Below are positions 17,935-26,462 of a stretch of 64,000 nucleotides of DNA, piece by piece. Each line of letters begins with the position of its first letter. Within the stretch, counting starts at the first letter, position 1. The notes under the pieces are model-generated. The model made no database searches. It was given only the letters and a program-made list of their open reading frames with translations, and was not told the DNA's origin. This DNA is from Paracoccus aestuarii. Its GTDB lineage: Bacteria > Pseudomonadota > Alphaproteobacteria > Rhodobacterales > Rhodobacteraceae. The stretch is taken from contig NZ_CP067169.1 in assembly GCF_028553885.1 (NCBI RefSeq), positions 1,507,501-1,571,500 of the forward strand, read 5' to 3'. The position numbers and the translations under genes were made by a program.

Positions 17935-19080
17935 TCACCGTGCGCCCGAAATATGCCTGCCGGTCCTGCACCGATGGGGTGACCCAAGCCCCTGCGCCCA
18001 GCCATCTGATTATGGGTGGCTTGCCGACCGAGGCGACGCTCGCCCATGTGCTGGTCGGCAAGTATGCAGATCATCTACCTTTGTATCGCCAGCGCCAGAT
18101 CCTGGCGCGGGCGGGTCTTGATCTGCACCGCGCCGTCCTGGCCGATTGGGTGAGCAAGGCCGCGTTCCATCTGAAGCCGGTGGTGGACCGGCTGGCCGAG
18201 CATCTGAAACGGTCCGGCAAGCTGTTCATGGACGGAACGACGGCCCCGGTGCCGGACCTGGAACGCGGCAAGACGAAGACCGGCTATCCCTGGGCACTGG
18301 CCCGCGATGACCGACCATGGGACGGCGAGGGTCCGCCCGGCGTGGTCTACTTCTACGCTCCGGCTCGTGCGGGTGAGAATGCCGAAACCGTCCTGACAGG
18401 CTTCGACGGCATCCTGCAGATCGACGGCTATACCGGCTACAACCGGCTGACCAAACCGATCCGCAAGGGCGGCGCCCCCGTTCGGGTGGCCCATTGCTGG
18501 GTGCATGCACGACGCAAGCTGAAAGAAGTCTTCGACCGCAATGGCTCCGACATCGAAGCCGAGGGCCTGCGTCGCATCGCCGAGTTCTATGCTGTCGAGG
18601 CCGATATCCGTGGCGTTTCGTCCGGCCAGCGTCTGTCCGCCCGCCAAGCCCGCACCGCACCGCACCGCTGGTCGCGGCCTTCGGTGACTGGCTTCAGGCA
18701 CAACGCCGCAAGGTATCCAGCAAATCCCGGCTAGGCGAAAAGCTGACCTACATCCATAGTCACTGGGACGGGCTGCAAACCCTTCTGGCTGACGGCCGCG
18801 TCGAGATCGACAGCAACCATATTGAAAACCTGATCCGGTCTATCGCCCTCAATCGGAAGAATGCACTCTTCGCCGGTCACGACGAAGCTGGCATCGCTTG
18901 GGGCCGCATAGCATCGCTGATCGAGACCTGCAAAATCAACGGTATCGAGCCATTCGCCTACCTTAAGATGACGCTCGCCGTCATTGCGAATGCCCACCCG
19001 CAGGCTCACCTCGACGAACTGCTGCCATGGAACTTCAAGCCGTTAAGCTGAGCTGACCGTGCTATTCAGCGACCGCTTAC
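17935..19080 (+). mobile_element. IS66-family element, left part deleted
   Basis: The segment contains the C-terminal two-thirds of an IS66 TnpC and ends at 19080 with an IS66-type right terminal repeat (GCTATTCAGCGACCGCTTAC, whose complement begins GTAAGCGGTCGC). The left end, tnpA, tnpB and the start of tnpC are absent, and the homology begins abruptly around 17937. Without a left end the target duplication cannot be checked. The element interrupts the mobilization operon. Confidence 0.8.
17940..19051 (+). pseudogene. tnpC: IS66 transposase TnpC, 5'-truncated and frameshifted
   Basis: Recognisable TnpC sequence starts at RPKYACRSC (zinc-finger end) and continues through the DDE-type region (KLFMDGTTAPVPD, LQIDGYTGYN, HCWVHARRKLKE) in one frame to about 18665. 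It then resumes in another frame (VAAFGDWLQ...VEIDSNHIENLIRSIAL...) to the stop at 19051. The switch coincides with three tandem CGCAC units at 18651-18665; removing one 5-base unit restores the frame. The gene is certainly inactive. Confidence 0.85.
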
Positions 19081-19177
19081 ACTCCTCTTTGGGGTCGACC
19101 AACTCGTATCGTATATGGCCAATTCGCATAAGATCGCATTCAGCAAAGCCAATTAACGCTTCAGTTGACATACAGTA

Positions 19178-20221
19178 TCAGGCGATGTCCCGCCCGCCGA
19201 TCAGCTGGCGCAGGCCCAGCCAGCCGCCGATGCAGATGGCGATCAGGGTCACCGGGCCGGACCAGGCCAGCGTGGCGAAGCCGGTCACGCCCTGGCCCAC
19301 CGAACAGCCCATCGCGACCACGCCGCCCACGCCCATCAGCGCCGCGCCGCCGATCTGGCGGCCCAGCTCGCGCGGGTCGTCGCAGGCCTCCCACCGGAAC
19401 AATCCGCGGCGGATGGACCCGGCCAGCGCCCCCATCACCACCCCCAGGACCGAGCCCACGGCAAAGGACAGCCCGCCCCCCGAGGCCGTCATCAGATAGA
19501 TCAGCGTGCGGCCGATCGGCGCGGTGTAGGAGGGGCCCTCGACGCCCACCGGCTCCATCGCGGTGGCGGCCAGCCAGCTGGTGCCGATCAGCGCGCCGGT
19601 GACCGACAGGCCCACCGCCACCGACCAGCCGATCGCGCGGGGGCTGGCGCGCAGCTCGGCCGAGGCAAGCGCCCAGGCCAGCAGCGCGCCTGCAAGCAGG
19701 ATCACCACCACCCCGGGCGGCAGGCCCAGGGCGGCCAGATCGGCCAGCATCCCCTGCGGCCCGGTCGCGTCGCGCTGTGGAAAGATGACGATTCGCAGCG
19801 CGGCCAGCGGGCCGGACAGCGCCACGAAGCCCGCGATGCCCATGACCAGCACGATGACTAGCGCGCGCAGATCGCCGCCCCCCATCCGCGCCAGCGCGCC
19901 GAAGCCGCAATTCCCGGCCAGCGCCATGCCATAGCCGAAGACCAGCCCGCCCGCAATGGAGGCCAGGGGCTGCCAGGCCACCGTGTGATAGATCGTGCCG
20001 CCCAGATCGATCAGCCCGGCCATCGCGCCCAGCTGCACGCCCAGGATCGCGGTGGCCAGCACCACGCCCCACATGCGCGCGCGCCGCTGCTCGCCGCCAT
20101 AGAGCGCCGATTCCAGCGCGCCGAGCGTGCAGAAATCGCCGAGCCGCGCGGCCAGCCCCAGGACCAGCCCCGCGGCCAGCCCGATCAGCGCGGCCAGGCC
20201 GCCCGCCGAGAAATCGTCCAA
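19178..20221 (-). CDS. soxT: SoxT, YeeE/YedE family sulfur-compound transporter
   Basis: The 347-residue protein has about ten membrane segments and the YeeE/YedE hallmarks: conserved cysteines in small-residue helices (RLGDFCTLGA, LAGNCGFGAL, VAMGCSVGQGVTGF). Members import thiosulfate or related sulfur species. In Paracoccus sox loci this position is held by SoxT. It is the last gene of the soxS-soxR-soxT minus-strand operon. Its 3' end lies 97 bases from the IS66 remnant, so it narrowly escaped the rearrangement. Confidence 0.88.
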   Translation of the reverse strand: MDDFSAGGLAALIGLAAGLVLGLAARLGDFCTLGALESALYGGEQRRARMWGVVLATAILGVQLGAMAGLIDLGGTIYHTVAWQPLASIAGGLVFGYGMALAGNCGFGALARMGGGDLRALVIVLVMGIAGFVALSGPLAALRIVIFPQRDATGPQGMLADLAALGLPPGVVVILLAGALLAWALASAELRASPRAIGWSVAVGLSVTGALIGTSWLAATAMEPVGVEGPSYTAPIGRTLIYLMTASGGGLSFAVGSVLGVVMGALAGSIRRGLFRWEACDDPRELGRQIGGAALMGVGGVVAMGCSVGQGVTGFATLAWSGPVTLIAICIGGWLGLRQLIGGRDIA

Positions 20222-20245
20222 ATTCCGTCCCCCTCCGCCCCGGTT

Positions 20246-20578
20246 TCAGGCCTGGGACGGCCCTGCATAGATCTGCGCCAGCACGGCCACCAGCCTCTCC
20301 ACCCGGGGGTCGTGCAGCGAATAGAAGATGGCCTGACCCTCGCGCCGGGCCGAGACCAACCCCTCGTGCCGCAGCCGCGCCAGCTGCTGGCTGACGATAG
20401 CCTGCCGCGCCGACAGCAGCTTTTCAAGCTCGGTGACGCTTTTGGGGCCGGTCATCAGGTGGCACAGGATGGTCAGGCGGCCGTCATGGCCAAGCGCCTT
20501 CAGCAGGCCCGCGGCCTGTTCGGCCTGCCCGATCAACGGCGCCAGCGCCGCGATGTCGTGTTGGCTGTCCCCTGTCAC
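20246..20578 (-). CDS. soxR: SoxR, ArsR-family repressor of the sox genes
   Basis: The 110-residue protein is an ArsR/SmtB winged helix: LKALGHDGRLTILCHLMTGPKSVTELEKLLSARQAIVSQQLARLRHEGLV includes the recognition helix. Cys48 in LTILCHL is at a position used for thiol sensing in the SqrR/BigR/YgaV relatives; a second cysteine is not visible in this sequence. SoxR represses sox transcription and is relieved by sulfur intermediates. It lies between soxS and soxT. Confidence 0.88.
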   Translation of the reverse strand: MTGDSQHDIAALAPLIGQAEQAAGLLKALGHDGRLTILCHLMTGPKSVTELEKLLSARQAIVSQQLARLRHEGLVSARREGQAIFYSLHDPRVERLVAVLAQIYAGPSQA

Positions 20579-20661
20579 ATCGGCCCCACCGGCCGGTCAC
20601 CGGCCCGCCCCCTTGTGCCGAACGGGGGCGGAAACGGCAAGGGAAACAGGCGCTTTGCGCC

Positions 20662-21039
20662 TCAATCCGGGGTCGGGTTCCGCCAGTCGGGATCGCTGCG
20701 GTCCAACATTCCGCCAAGAAGGCCCCAGAAGAAATCTTCGCCCGGGTGCCCCTCGATCCGGGCGGCCTCGGACCCGTCGCGCAGCAGGATGAAGGTCGGC
20801 GTGAAGACCGCGGGCCGGTCCAGCGTCACGCCTTGGGGCAGGGGCGCGCGCAATTGCTGGCGGATCAGCGGCGCGGCGCGGCCCTCGGGGGTCAGCGGAT
20901 AGGCGGGGGCGATCTGTGCGTCCCATGCCGCGCAATGGCTGCAGCCGGGCTGTTCGACCATCATCAAGGACAGCTCGGCCCGGGCGGGCAGGGCGGTCAT
21001 CAGCAGCAGGGCCAGAAGCAGGCACATTGACAGGCTCAT
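20662..21039 (-). CDS. soxS: SoxS, periplasmic thioredoxin
   Basis: The 125-residue protein has a cleavable N-terminal signal (about residues 1-21) and a thioredoxin-like domain with a CSHC active site (Cys33, Cys36) and a TPTFILLRDG cis-proline strand. In Paracoccus SoxS reduces and reactivates the SoxYZ carrier. It is divergent from soxV; the 66-base gap carries a candidate SoxR operator. Confidence 0.88.
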   Translation of the reverse strand: MSLSMCLLLALLLMTALPARAELSLMMVEQPGCSHCAAWDAQIAPAYPLTPEGRAAPLIRQQLRAPLPQGVTLDRPAVFTPTFILLRDGSEAARIEGHPGEDFFWGLLGGMLDRSDPDWRNPTPD

Positions 21040-21045
21040 CCTTAC

Positions 21046-21063
21046 ATAGGAATGTTCTAATAT
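21046..21063. promoter_or_regulatory. Candidate SoxR operator between soxS and soxV
   Basis: ATAGG-N8-AATAT lies in the 66-base divergent gap. It shares the right arm and the 5-8-5 geometry with the perfect site between soxW and soxX. Confidence 0.45.
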
Positions 21064-21105
21064 CTTCGGGCCTGTCCCGCAAGGCGGCGTCTTTGGGAGG
21101 GGGCA

Positions 21106-21843
21106 ATGCTGGAGATCACCTATTCCGGTGCGGCCCTTGCGGGCCTGCTGTCGTTCTTTTCGCCCTGCATCCTGCCGATGGTGCCGTTCTATCTGTCCTA
21201 CATGGCGGGGCTATCGGTGCGCGAATTGCAGGGCGGCGGAGGCGTGGCGCCCGGCGCGCGGCGGCGGCTGGTCGTGCAGGCGGTGGCCTTCGCGCTTGGG
21301 GTCACGACGATCTTCGTGCTGCTGGGCATGGGCGCCACCACCTTGGGCCGCCAGTTCGCGCAATGGCGCGAGCCCCTGTCCTGGCTGGCGGGGGGCGTGC
21401 TGATCCTGTTTGGGCTGCATTTCCTGGGCGTGCTGCGGATCGGGCTGTTCTATCGCGAGGCGCGGATGCAGTCGGGCGCGCCGCCCACGACGCTGGCCGG
21501 GGCCTATCTGATGGGGCTGGCCTTCGGCTTCGGCTGGACGCCCTGCGTGGGGCCGGCGCTGGCCGCGATCCTGATGGTGGCGGGGGGGATGGGCGATCCG
21601 CTGCAGGGGGGGCTGCTGCTGCTGGTCTATGGGCTGGCGATGACGCTGCCCTTCGTGGTGGCGGCGCTGTTCGCGGGGCCGTTCCTGGGATGGGTTGCGC
21701 GGCACCGCGCGCTGATGGGGCGGGTCGAACAGGCGATGGGCGTCTTGCTGATCGTCTTCGGCATCCTGATCGCCACCAATTCCGTCAACCGGATCGCCGA
21801 CTGGATGATCCGCAATTTCGACTGGTCCGCCACCCTGGCCTGA
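21106..21843 (+). CDS. soxV: SoxV, CcdA/DsbD-family membrane electron carrier
   Basis: The 245-residue protein has about six membrane helices and the CcdA pair of cysteines: one in SFFSPCILPMVPFYLSYMAG (residue 25) and one in FGWTPCVGPALAAI. SoxV passes electrons from cytoplasmic thioredoxin to SoxW/SoxS in the periplasm. A GGGAGG ribosome site precedes the ATG. It starts the plus-strand sox operon, 10 bases before soxW. Confidence 0.92.
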   Translation: MLEITYSGAALAGLLSFFSPCILPMVPFYLSYMAGLSVRELQGGGGVAPGARRRLVVQAVAFALGVTTIFVLLGMGATTLGRQFAQWREPLSWLAGGVLILFGLHFLGVLRIGLFYREARMQSGAPPTTLAGAYLMGLAFGFGWTPCVGPALAAILMVAGGMGDPLQGGLLLLVYGLAMTLPFVVAALFAGPFLGWVARHRALMGRVEQAMGVLLIVFGILIATNSVNRIADWMIRNFDWSATLA

Positions 21844-21853
21844 GGAGGTCCCC

Positions 21854-22414
21854 ATGATCCGTGCCCTTGCCTGCGCCCTGATGCTGTCCATCGCCGCACC
21901 CGCCGCCGCCGTCCCCGTGGGCGATGACGGTCTGCACAAGCCCGACTGGCTGGCCGAGACCTTCAAGGACCTGCCCGAGGACCTGGCCGAGGCCAATGCC
22001 GAAGGCCGCCGCCTGATGATCCTGATCGAGCAGCGCGACTGCATCTATTGCACGAAGATGCACGAGGAGGTGTTCACCGACCCCCAGATCGCGGCCATCC
22101 TGCGCGACGATTTCATGGTGATCCAGATGAACCTCTTCGGCGATGTCGAGGTCACGGATTTCGACGGCACCACCCGGGCGGAAAAGGACATGGCGATCCG
22201 GTGGGGCGCGATGTTCACCCCCATGCTGATCTTTCTGCCCGAGGAGGTCGCGTCCGACCAGACCGCCGCCGATGCCGCGATCGCGATGATGCCCGGCGCC
22301 TTTGGCCCCGGCACGACGCGGACCATGCTGGAATGGGTGCGCGACCGCGAATACGAGAATGGCGAGCATTTCCAGCGCTTTCTGGCCCGCCAGATGCAGC
22401 AGGACGCCCCGTGA
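21854..22414 (+). CDS. soxW: SoxW, periplasmic thioredoxin
   Basis: The 186-residue protein has an N-terminal signal (about residues 1-19) and a thioredoxin fold with an unusual CIYC active site (Cys63, Cys66). WGAMFTPMLIFLP holds the cis-proline. SoxW accepts reducing equivalents from SoxV. It is separated from soxX by a 115-base gap with a candidate SoxR site. Confidence 0.9.
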   Translation: MIRALACALMLSIAAPAAAVPVGDDGLHKPDWLAETFKDLPEDLAEANAEGRRLMILIEQRDCIYCTKMHEEVFTDPQIAAILRDDFMVIQMNLFGDVEVTDFDGTTRAEKDMAIRWGAMFTPMLIFLPEEVASDQTAADAAIAMMPGAFGPGTTRTMLEWVRDREYENGEHFQRFLARQMQQDAP

Positions 22415-22444
22415 TGCGACGCTGCGACGCAGAAACGCATTTGA

Positions 22445-22462
22445 ATATTGCAAGATTAATAT
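22445..22462. promoter_or_regulatory. Candidate SoxR operator between soxW and soxX
   Basis: A perfect inverted repeat ATATT-N8-AATAT lies in an AT-rich patch of an otherwise GC-rich gap, 68 bases upstream of soxX. SoxR in related bacteria acts at the soxS-soxV and soxW-soxX gaps; here both contain this motif. Confidence 0.55.
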
Positions 22463-22529
22463 GTTTCTGGTTGCGCGACTCGCGCCGGGCGTCCTAACCT
22501 GATCCCAGGGAGATTGAGGGAGGAACGCG

Positions 22530-23003
22530 ATGTCTCGCCAGCTGCGGCTGGCGCTGGCGATGGTCTGCACCATCGCGGCGCCCGCATGGGCCGAAACGGC
22601 CCCGACGGATGTCGTCTTCGACGATGGCGCGGTCCCGCAATCGCTGACCGGAACGCCCGGCGATGCCGATGAGGGCGTGCGCGTCATGACCACCAACGCG
22701 CTTGGCAATTGCGTGGCCTGCCACATGATCGGCGCGTTGCCGGATGTCGAATTCCAAGGCAATATCGCCCCGCCCCTGGACGGGGCCGGCGACCGCTGGT
22801 CCGAGGCGGAGCTGCGCGGCATCGTCGTCGATGCCAAGATGATGTTTCCCGACAGCTTCATGCCCGGCTTCTACAAGACCGAAGGCTTCATCCGTCCGGG
22901 CGACGCCTATACCGGCCGCGCCTCGGAAGGCGCGCCGCCGCCCGTCCTGACCGCGCAGCAGGTCGAGGACGTGGTGGCCTATCTGACGACACTCAAGGAC
23001 TAG
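22530..23003 (+). CDS. soxX: SoxX, c-type cytochrome subunit of SoxAX
   Basis: The 157-residue precursor has a Sec signal (cleavage after AWA, residue 21) and one heme-binding CVACH motif (Cys61, Cys64, His65), with Met in MPGF as a possible distal ligand. SoxX pairs with SoxA to oxidise thiosulfate onto the SoxY cysteine. GGGAGG precedes the ATG. Confidence 0.95.
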   Translation: MSRQLRLALAMVCTIAAPAWAETAPTDVVFDDGAVPQSLTGTPGDADEGVRVMTTNALGNCVACHMIGALPDVEFQGNIAPPLDGAGDRWSEAELRGIVVDAKMMFPDSFMPGFYKTEGFIRPGDAYTGRASEGAPPPVLTAQQVEDVVAYLTTLKD

Positions 23004-23012
23004 GAGGACCCG

Positions 23013-23438
23013 ATGACGATCCGACTTTCACGCCGCGACGCGCTCTGGCTGGGACTGGGCGGGCTGACCGCCTCGGTCGTGCCGGGCTTCGTCATGGCCG
23101 CATCGGTGGACGAACTGACCACCGCCTTCGCCGAAGGGGCGACGCCCACCGATGGCGGCATCACCCTGACCGCCCCCGAGATCGCCGAGAACGGCAACAC
23201 CGTCCCGGTCGAGGTCGACGCCCCCGGCGCCGTGGCCGTGATGCTGCTGGCGGCGGGCAACCCCGAACCGGCGGTGGCGACCTTCACCTTCGGCCCCGCC
23301 GCCGCCCATCAGCGCGCCGCGACCCGCATCCGCCTGGCCGAGACGCAGGACGTGATCGCGCTGGCCCGCATGGCCGACGGATCGGTCCAGCGGGCGCAGA
23401 CGAACATCAAGGTGACCATCGGCGGCTGCGGCGGCTGA
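23013..23438 (+). CDS. soxY: SoxY, sulfur-carrier protein
   Basis: The 141-residue precursor starts with a twin-arginine signal (LSRRDALWLG) and ends in the invariant GGCGG tail (137-141), whose Cys139 carries the sulfur intermediate through the cycle. It pairs with SoxZ, which has no signal and travels with SoxY through Tat. Confidence 0.96.
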   Translation: MTIRLSRRDALWLGLGGLTASVVPGFVMAASVDELTTAFAEGATPTDGGITLTAPEIAENGNTVPVEVDAPGAVAVMLLAAGNPEPAVATFTFGPAAAHQRAATRIRLAETQDVIALARMADGSVQRAQTNIKVTIGGCGG

Positions 23439-23460
23439 GGCGACAGGAAAGGAACGCGAC

Positions 23461-23790
23461 ATGGCAAATGATGCAAAACCCCGCGTGCGGGTCCCCCGCA
23501 GCGCCAGCGCCGGCGAGGCCGTCGTCATCAAGGCGCTGATCAGCCACAACATGGAATCCGGCCAGCGCCGCGGCTCCGACGGCGAGCTGATCCCGCGATC
23601 GATCATCAACCGGTTCACCTGCGAGTTCAACGGCGCGAATGTGGTAGATGTGGCGATCGACCCGGCGGTGTCCACCAACCCCTATTTCGAATTCGACGCG
23701 ATGGTCGATGCGGCGGGCGAGTTTACCTTCACCTGGTATGACGATGACGGCAGCGTCTATGAGGACCGCCAGTCCATCGAGATCGCCTGA
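23461..23790 (+). CDS. soxZ: SoxZ, partner of sulfur carrier SoxY
   Basis: The 109-residue protein has the SoxZ fold: PRVRVPRSASAGEAVVIKALISHNMESG at the N-terminus and a second strand set with FTWYDDDGSVYE. It lacks a signal peptide, as expected for export with SoxY. AAAGGA ribosome site; 22 bases after soxY. Confidence 0.95.
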   Translation: MANDAKPRVRVPRSASAGEAVVIKALISHNMESGQRRGSDGELIPRSIINRFTCEFNGANVVDVAIDPAVSTNPYFEFDAMVDAAGEFTFTWYDDDGSVYEDRQSIEIA

Positions 23791-23829
23791 CCCATCGCCA
23801 CGCCGGCCGCAGATCCAAGGGGGGACCCG

Positions 23830-24684
23830 ATGCGCAGCCTTTGCTTGACCATTGCCGCCGGGCTGATCGCCGCGGCGCCCGCCCTGGCCGACCCGGTCGA
23901 TGACGATCTGGTGGTCGAGGGCGATGACGGCCCGGTCCAGATCACGACCAGCGCCCCCGCGCCGGATTTCCTGTCCGACCGGATGGGGACGATCTATTCC
24001 GGCTGGCTCTATCGCGAGGACGAGACCCGCGACCTGCAGCGCGACGATTTCGACAATCCCGGCCTGCTGTTCGCGGAACGCGGCCGCGACCGCTGGAATG
24101 CCGAAATGGGCACGAATGGCGAAAGCTGCGCCAGCTGCCACGAGGATCCCGACAGCCTGACGGGCCTCAAGGCACAGCTGCCCCGCGTGGATGCCCAGAC
24201 CGGCAAGCTGATGATCCTGGAGGATTACGTGAACGCCTGCGTCACCGAGCGGATGGGGCTGGAGCCTTGGGGCATGACCGGCAACGAGATGAAGGACATG
24301 CTGGCCCTGATCTCGCTGCAATCGCGGGGCATGCCGGTGAATGTGGCCATCGACGGCCCCGCCGCGCCCTTCTGGGAACAGGGGCAGGAGATGTATTACA
24401 CCCGCTTCGGCCAGCTGGAGATGGCCTGCGCCAATTGCCACGAGGACAATCAGGGCCTGATGATCCGCGCCGACCACCTCAGCCAAGGGCAGGTCAACGG
24501 ATTTCCGACCTATCGCCTGAAGGATGCGGGCCTGGTCACCGCCCAGCAGCGCTTCGTCGGCTGCGTGCGCGACACCCGGGCCGAGACGTTCCGCCCCGGA
24601 TCGGACGAATTCAAAGCGCTGGAGCTTTACGTCACCTCGCGCGGGAACGGCCTGTCGGTCGAGGGCGTGTCGGTCCGTCACTGA
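23830..24684 (+). CDS. soxA: SoxA, diheme cytochrome of SoxAX
   Basis: The 284-residue precursor has a Sec signal (to about ALA20) and two CxxCH heme sites (Cys100/Cys103/His104 and Cys200/Cys203/His204). Cys245 (RFVGCVRDTR) corresponds to the active-site cysteine that carries a persulfide in SoxAX. The N-terminal heme is retained, so this is the diheme type found in Paracoccus and Rhodovulum. It joins thiosulfate to SoxY. Confidence 0.95.
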   Translation: MRSLCLTIAAGLIAAAPALADPVDDDLVVEGDDGPVQITTSAPAPDFLSDRMGTIYSGWLYREDETRDLQRDDFDNPGLLFAERGRDRWNAEMGTNGESCASCHEDPDSLTGLKAQLPRVDAQTGKLMILEDYVNACVTERMGLEPWGMTGNEMKDMLALISLQSRGMPVNVAIDGPAAPFWEQGQEMYYTRFGQLEMACANCHEDNQGLMIRADHLSQGQVNGFPTYRLKDAGLVTAQQRFVGCVRDTRAETFRPGSDEFKALELYVTSRGNGLSVEGVSVRH

Positions 24685-24757
24685 CGGGCCCTCAGGAAAC
24701 AACGGACATGCGACGACCCGCAGGCGGGCGATGGGCGCGTGCAGGAAGGACGGACAG

Positions 24758-26449
24758 ATGATCTCTCGGCGCGATTTCATGCAGGTGGCCTTGGCCAGTT
24801 CGTCCATCATCGGCGCCTCGGGCCTTGGCGGCTGGTCGCGGCTGGCGGCCCAGCAGCGCCTGACCCAGGACGACCTGCTGCAATTCGACGATTTCGGCAA
24901 TGTGACGCTGATCCATGTGACCGACATCCACGCCCAGACCCGGCCCATCTGGTTCCGCGAACCGGAATGGAACATCGGCATGGGCGAGGCCGCGGGTCAG
25001 CTGCCCCATATCACCGGGCGCGATTTCCAGGCGATGTTCGGCATCGCGCCCGACAGCCCGGATGCCTATGCGCTGACCTATCCCGATTTCGCGGCCCTGG
25101 GCGCGGCCTATGGCAAGATGGGCGGGCTGGACCGGATCGCCACGGTGGTGAACGCGATCCGCGCCGCCCGGCCCGACGCGATCCTGCTGGACGGGGGCGA
25201 CACCTGGCAGGGATCGCTGCCGTCGCTGCGGACTCAAGGCCAGGACATGGTCAACGCCATGAATCTGCTGGGCGTCGAGGCGATGACCAGCCATTGGGAA
25301 TGGACCTATGGCGCCGAGCGGGTGACCGAGATCGTCGACACGCTGCCCTTCCCCTTTCTGGGCGCCAACATCTTCGACGCGGAATGGGACGAGCCGGCCT
25401 TTGATCCCTACCACATCTTCGAGAAGGGCGGGCAACGCATCGCGGTGATCGGCCAGGCCTTCCCCTATATGCCCATCGCCAATCCGCGCTGGATGTTCCC
25501 CGATCTCAGCTTCGGCATCCGCGAGGAGCGGATGCAGGCGGTCGTGGACGAGGTCCGGGCCGAGGGCGTCGATCTGGTCGTGCTGCTGTCCCATAACGGC
25601 TTTGACGTGGACCGCAAGATGGCGGGCCGCGTGCGCGGCATCGACGTGATCCTGACCGGCCACACCCATGACGCCATCCCCGAGCCGGTGCTGGTGGGTG
25701 AGACGATCCTGATCGCCAGCGGCAGCCACGGCAAGTTCGTCAGCCGCGTCGATCTGGACGTGCGCGACGGGCGGATGATGGGGTTCCGCCACAAGCTGAT
25801 CCCGATCTTCGCCGACGTGATCGCCCCCGACCCCGAGATGGCCGCCCTGATCGAGACCGAACGCGCCCCCTTCGAGGCCGAGCTGACCGAGGAGATCGGC
25901 ACCACCGAAAGCCTGCTGTTCCGGCGCGGCAATTTCAACGGCAGCTGGGACGACCTGATCTGCGACGCCATGCTGTCGGAACGCGATGCCGAGATCGCGC
26001 TGTCGCCCGGCGTGCGGTGGGGCGCATCCGTCATGCCGGGCGAGGCGATCACCCGCGAGGACATCCACAACGCCACCAGCATGACCTATGGCCAATGCTA
26101 CCGCACCGAGATGACCGGCCAGACGCTGAAGACCGTGCTGGAGGACGTGGCCGACAACATCTTCAACCCCGACCCCTATTACCAGCAAGGCGGCGACATG
26201 GTGCGTGTGGGGGGCCTCGGCTACCGCATCGACGTGTCCGCGCCGATGGGGTCGCGCATTTCCGACATGACGCATCTGGCCTCGGGCGAGGCGATCGACC
26301 CGGACCGCGCCTATGCCGTGGCGGGCTGGGCCAGCGTCAACGAAGGCACCGAGGGCCCCCAGATCTGGGATGTCGTCGAAACCCATATCCGCAGGCTGGG
26401 CACGGTCCGGCTTGACCCAAACACATCGGTCAAGGTGGCCGGCATCTGA
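24758..26449 (+). CDS. soxB: SoxB, thiosulfohydrolase
   Basis: The 563-residue precursor carries a Tat signal (SRRDFMQVAL) and the 5'-nucleotidase-type dimanganese site: VTDIHAQT, LDGGDTW, SHWEWTYG and LLSHNG, then TGHTHD. SoxB hydrolyses the sulfonate from SoxY-bound thiosulfonate. The start at 24758 is set by the signal peptide; an open frame upstream to 24524 lies inside soxA and is ignored. Confidence 0.96.
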   Translation: MISRRDFMQVALASSSIIGASGLGGWSRLAAQQRLTQDDLLQFDDFGNVTLIHVTDIHAQTRPIWFREPEWNIGMGEAAGQLPHITGRDFQAMFGIAPDSPDAYALTYPDFAALGAAYGKMGGLDRIATVVNAIRAARPDAILLDGGDTWQGSLPSLRTQGQDMVNAMNLLGVEAMTSHWEWTYGAERVTEIVDTLPFPFLGANIFDAEWDEPAFDPYHIFEKGGQRIAVIGQAFPYMPIANPRWMFPDLSFGIREERMQAVVDEVRAEGVDLVVLLSHNGFDVDRKMAGRVRGIDVILTGHTHDAIPEPVLVGETILIASGSHGKFVSRVDLDVRDGRMMGFRHKLIPIFADVIAPDPEMAALIETERAPFEAELTEEIGTTESLLFRRGNFNGSWDDLICDAMLSERDAEIALSPGVRWGASVMPGEAITREDIHNATSMTYGQCYRTEMTGQTLKTVLEDVADNIFNPDPYYQQGGDMVRVGGLGYRIDVSAPMGSRISDMTHLASGEAIDPDRAYAVAGWASVNEGTEGPQIWDVVETHIRRLGTVRLDPNTSVKVAGI

Positions 26450-26462
26450 GGAGGCATCGCCG

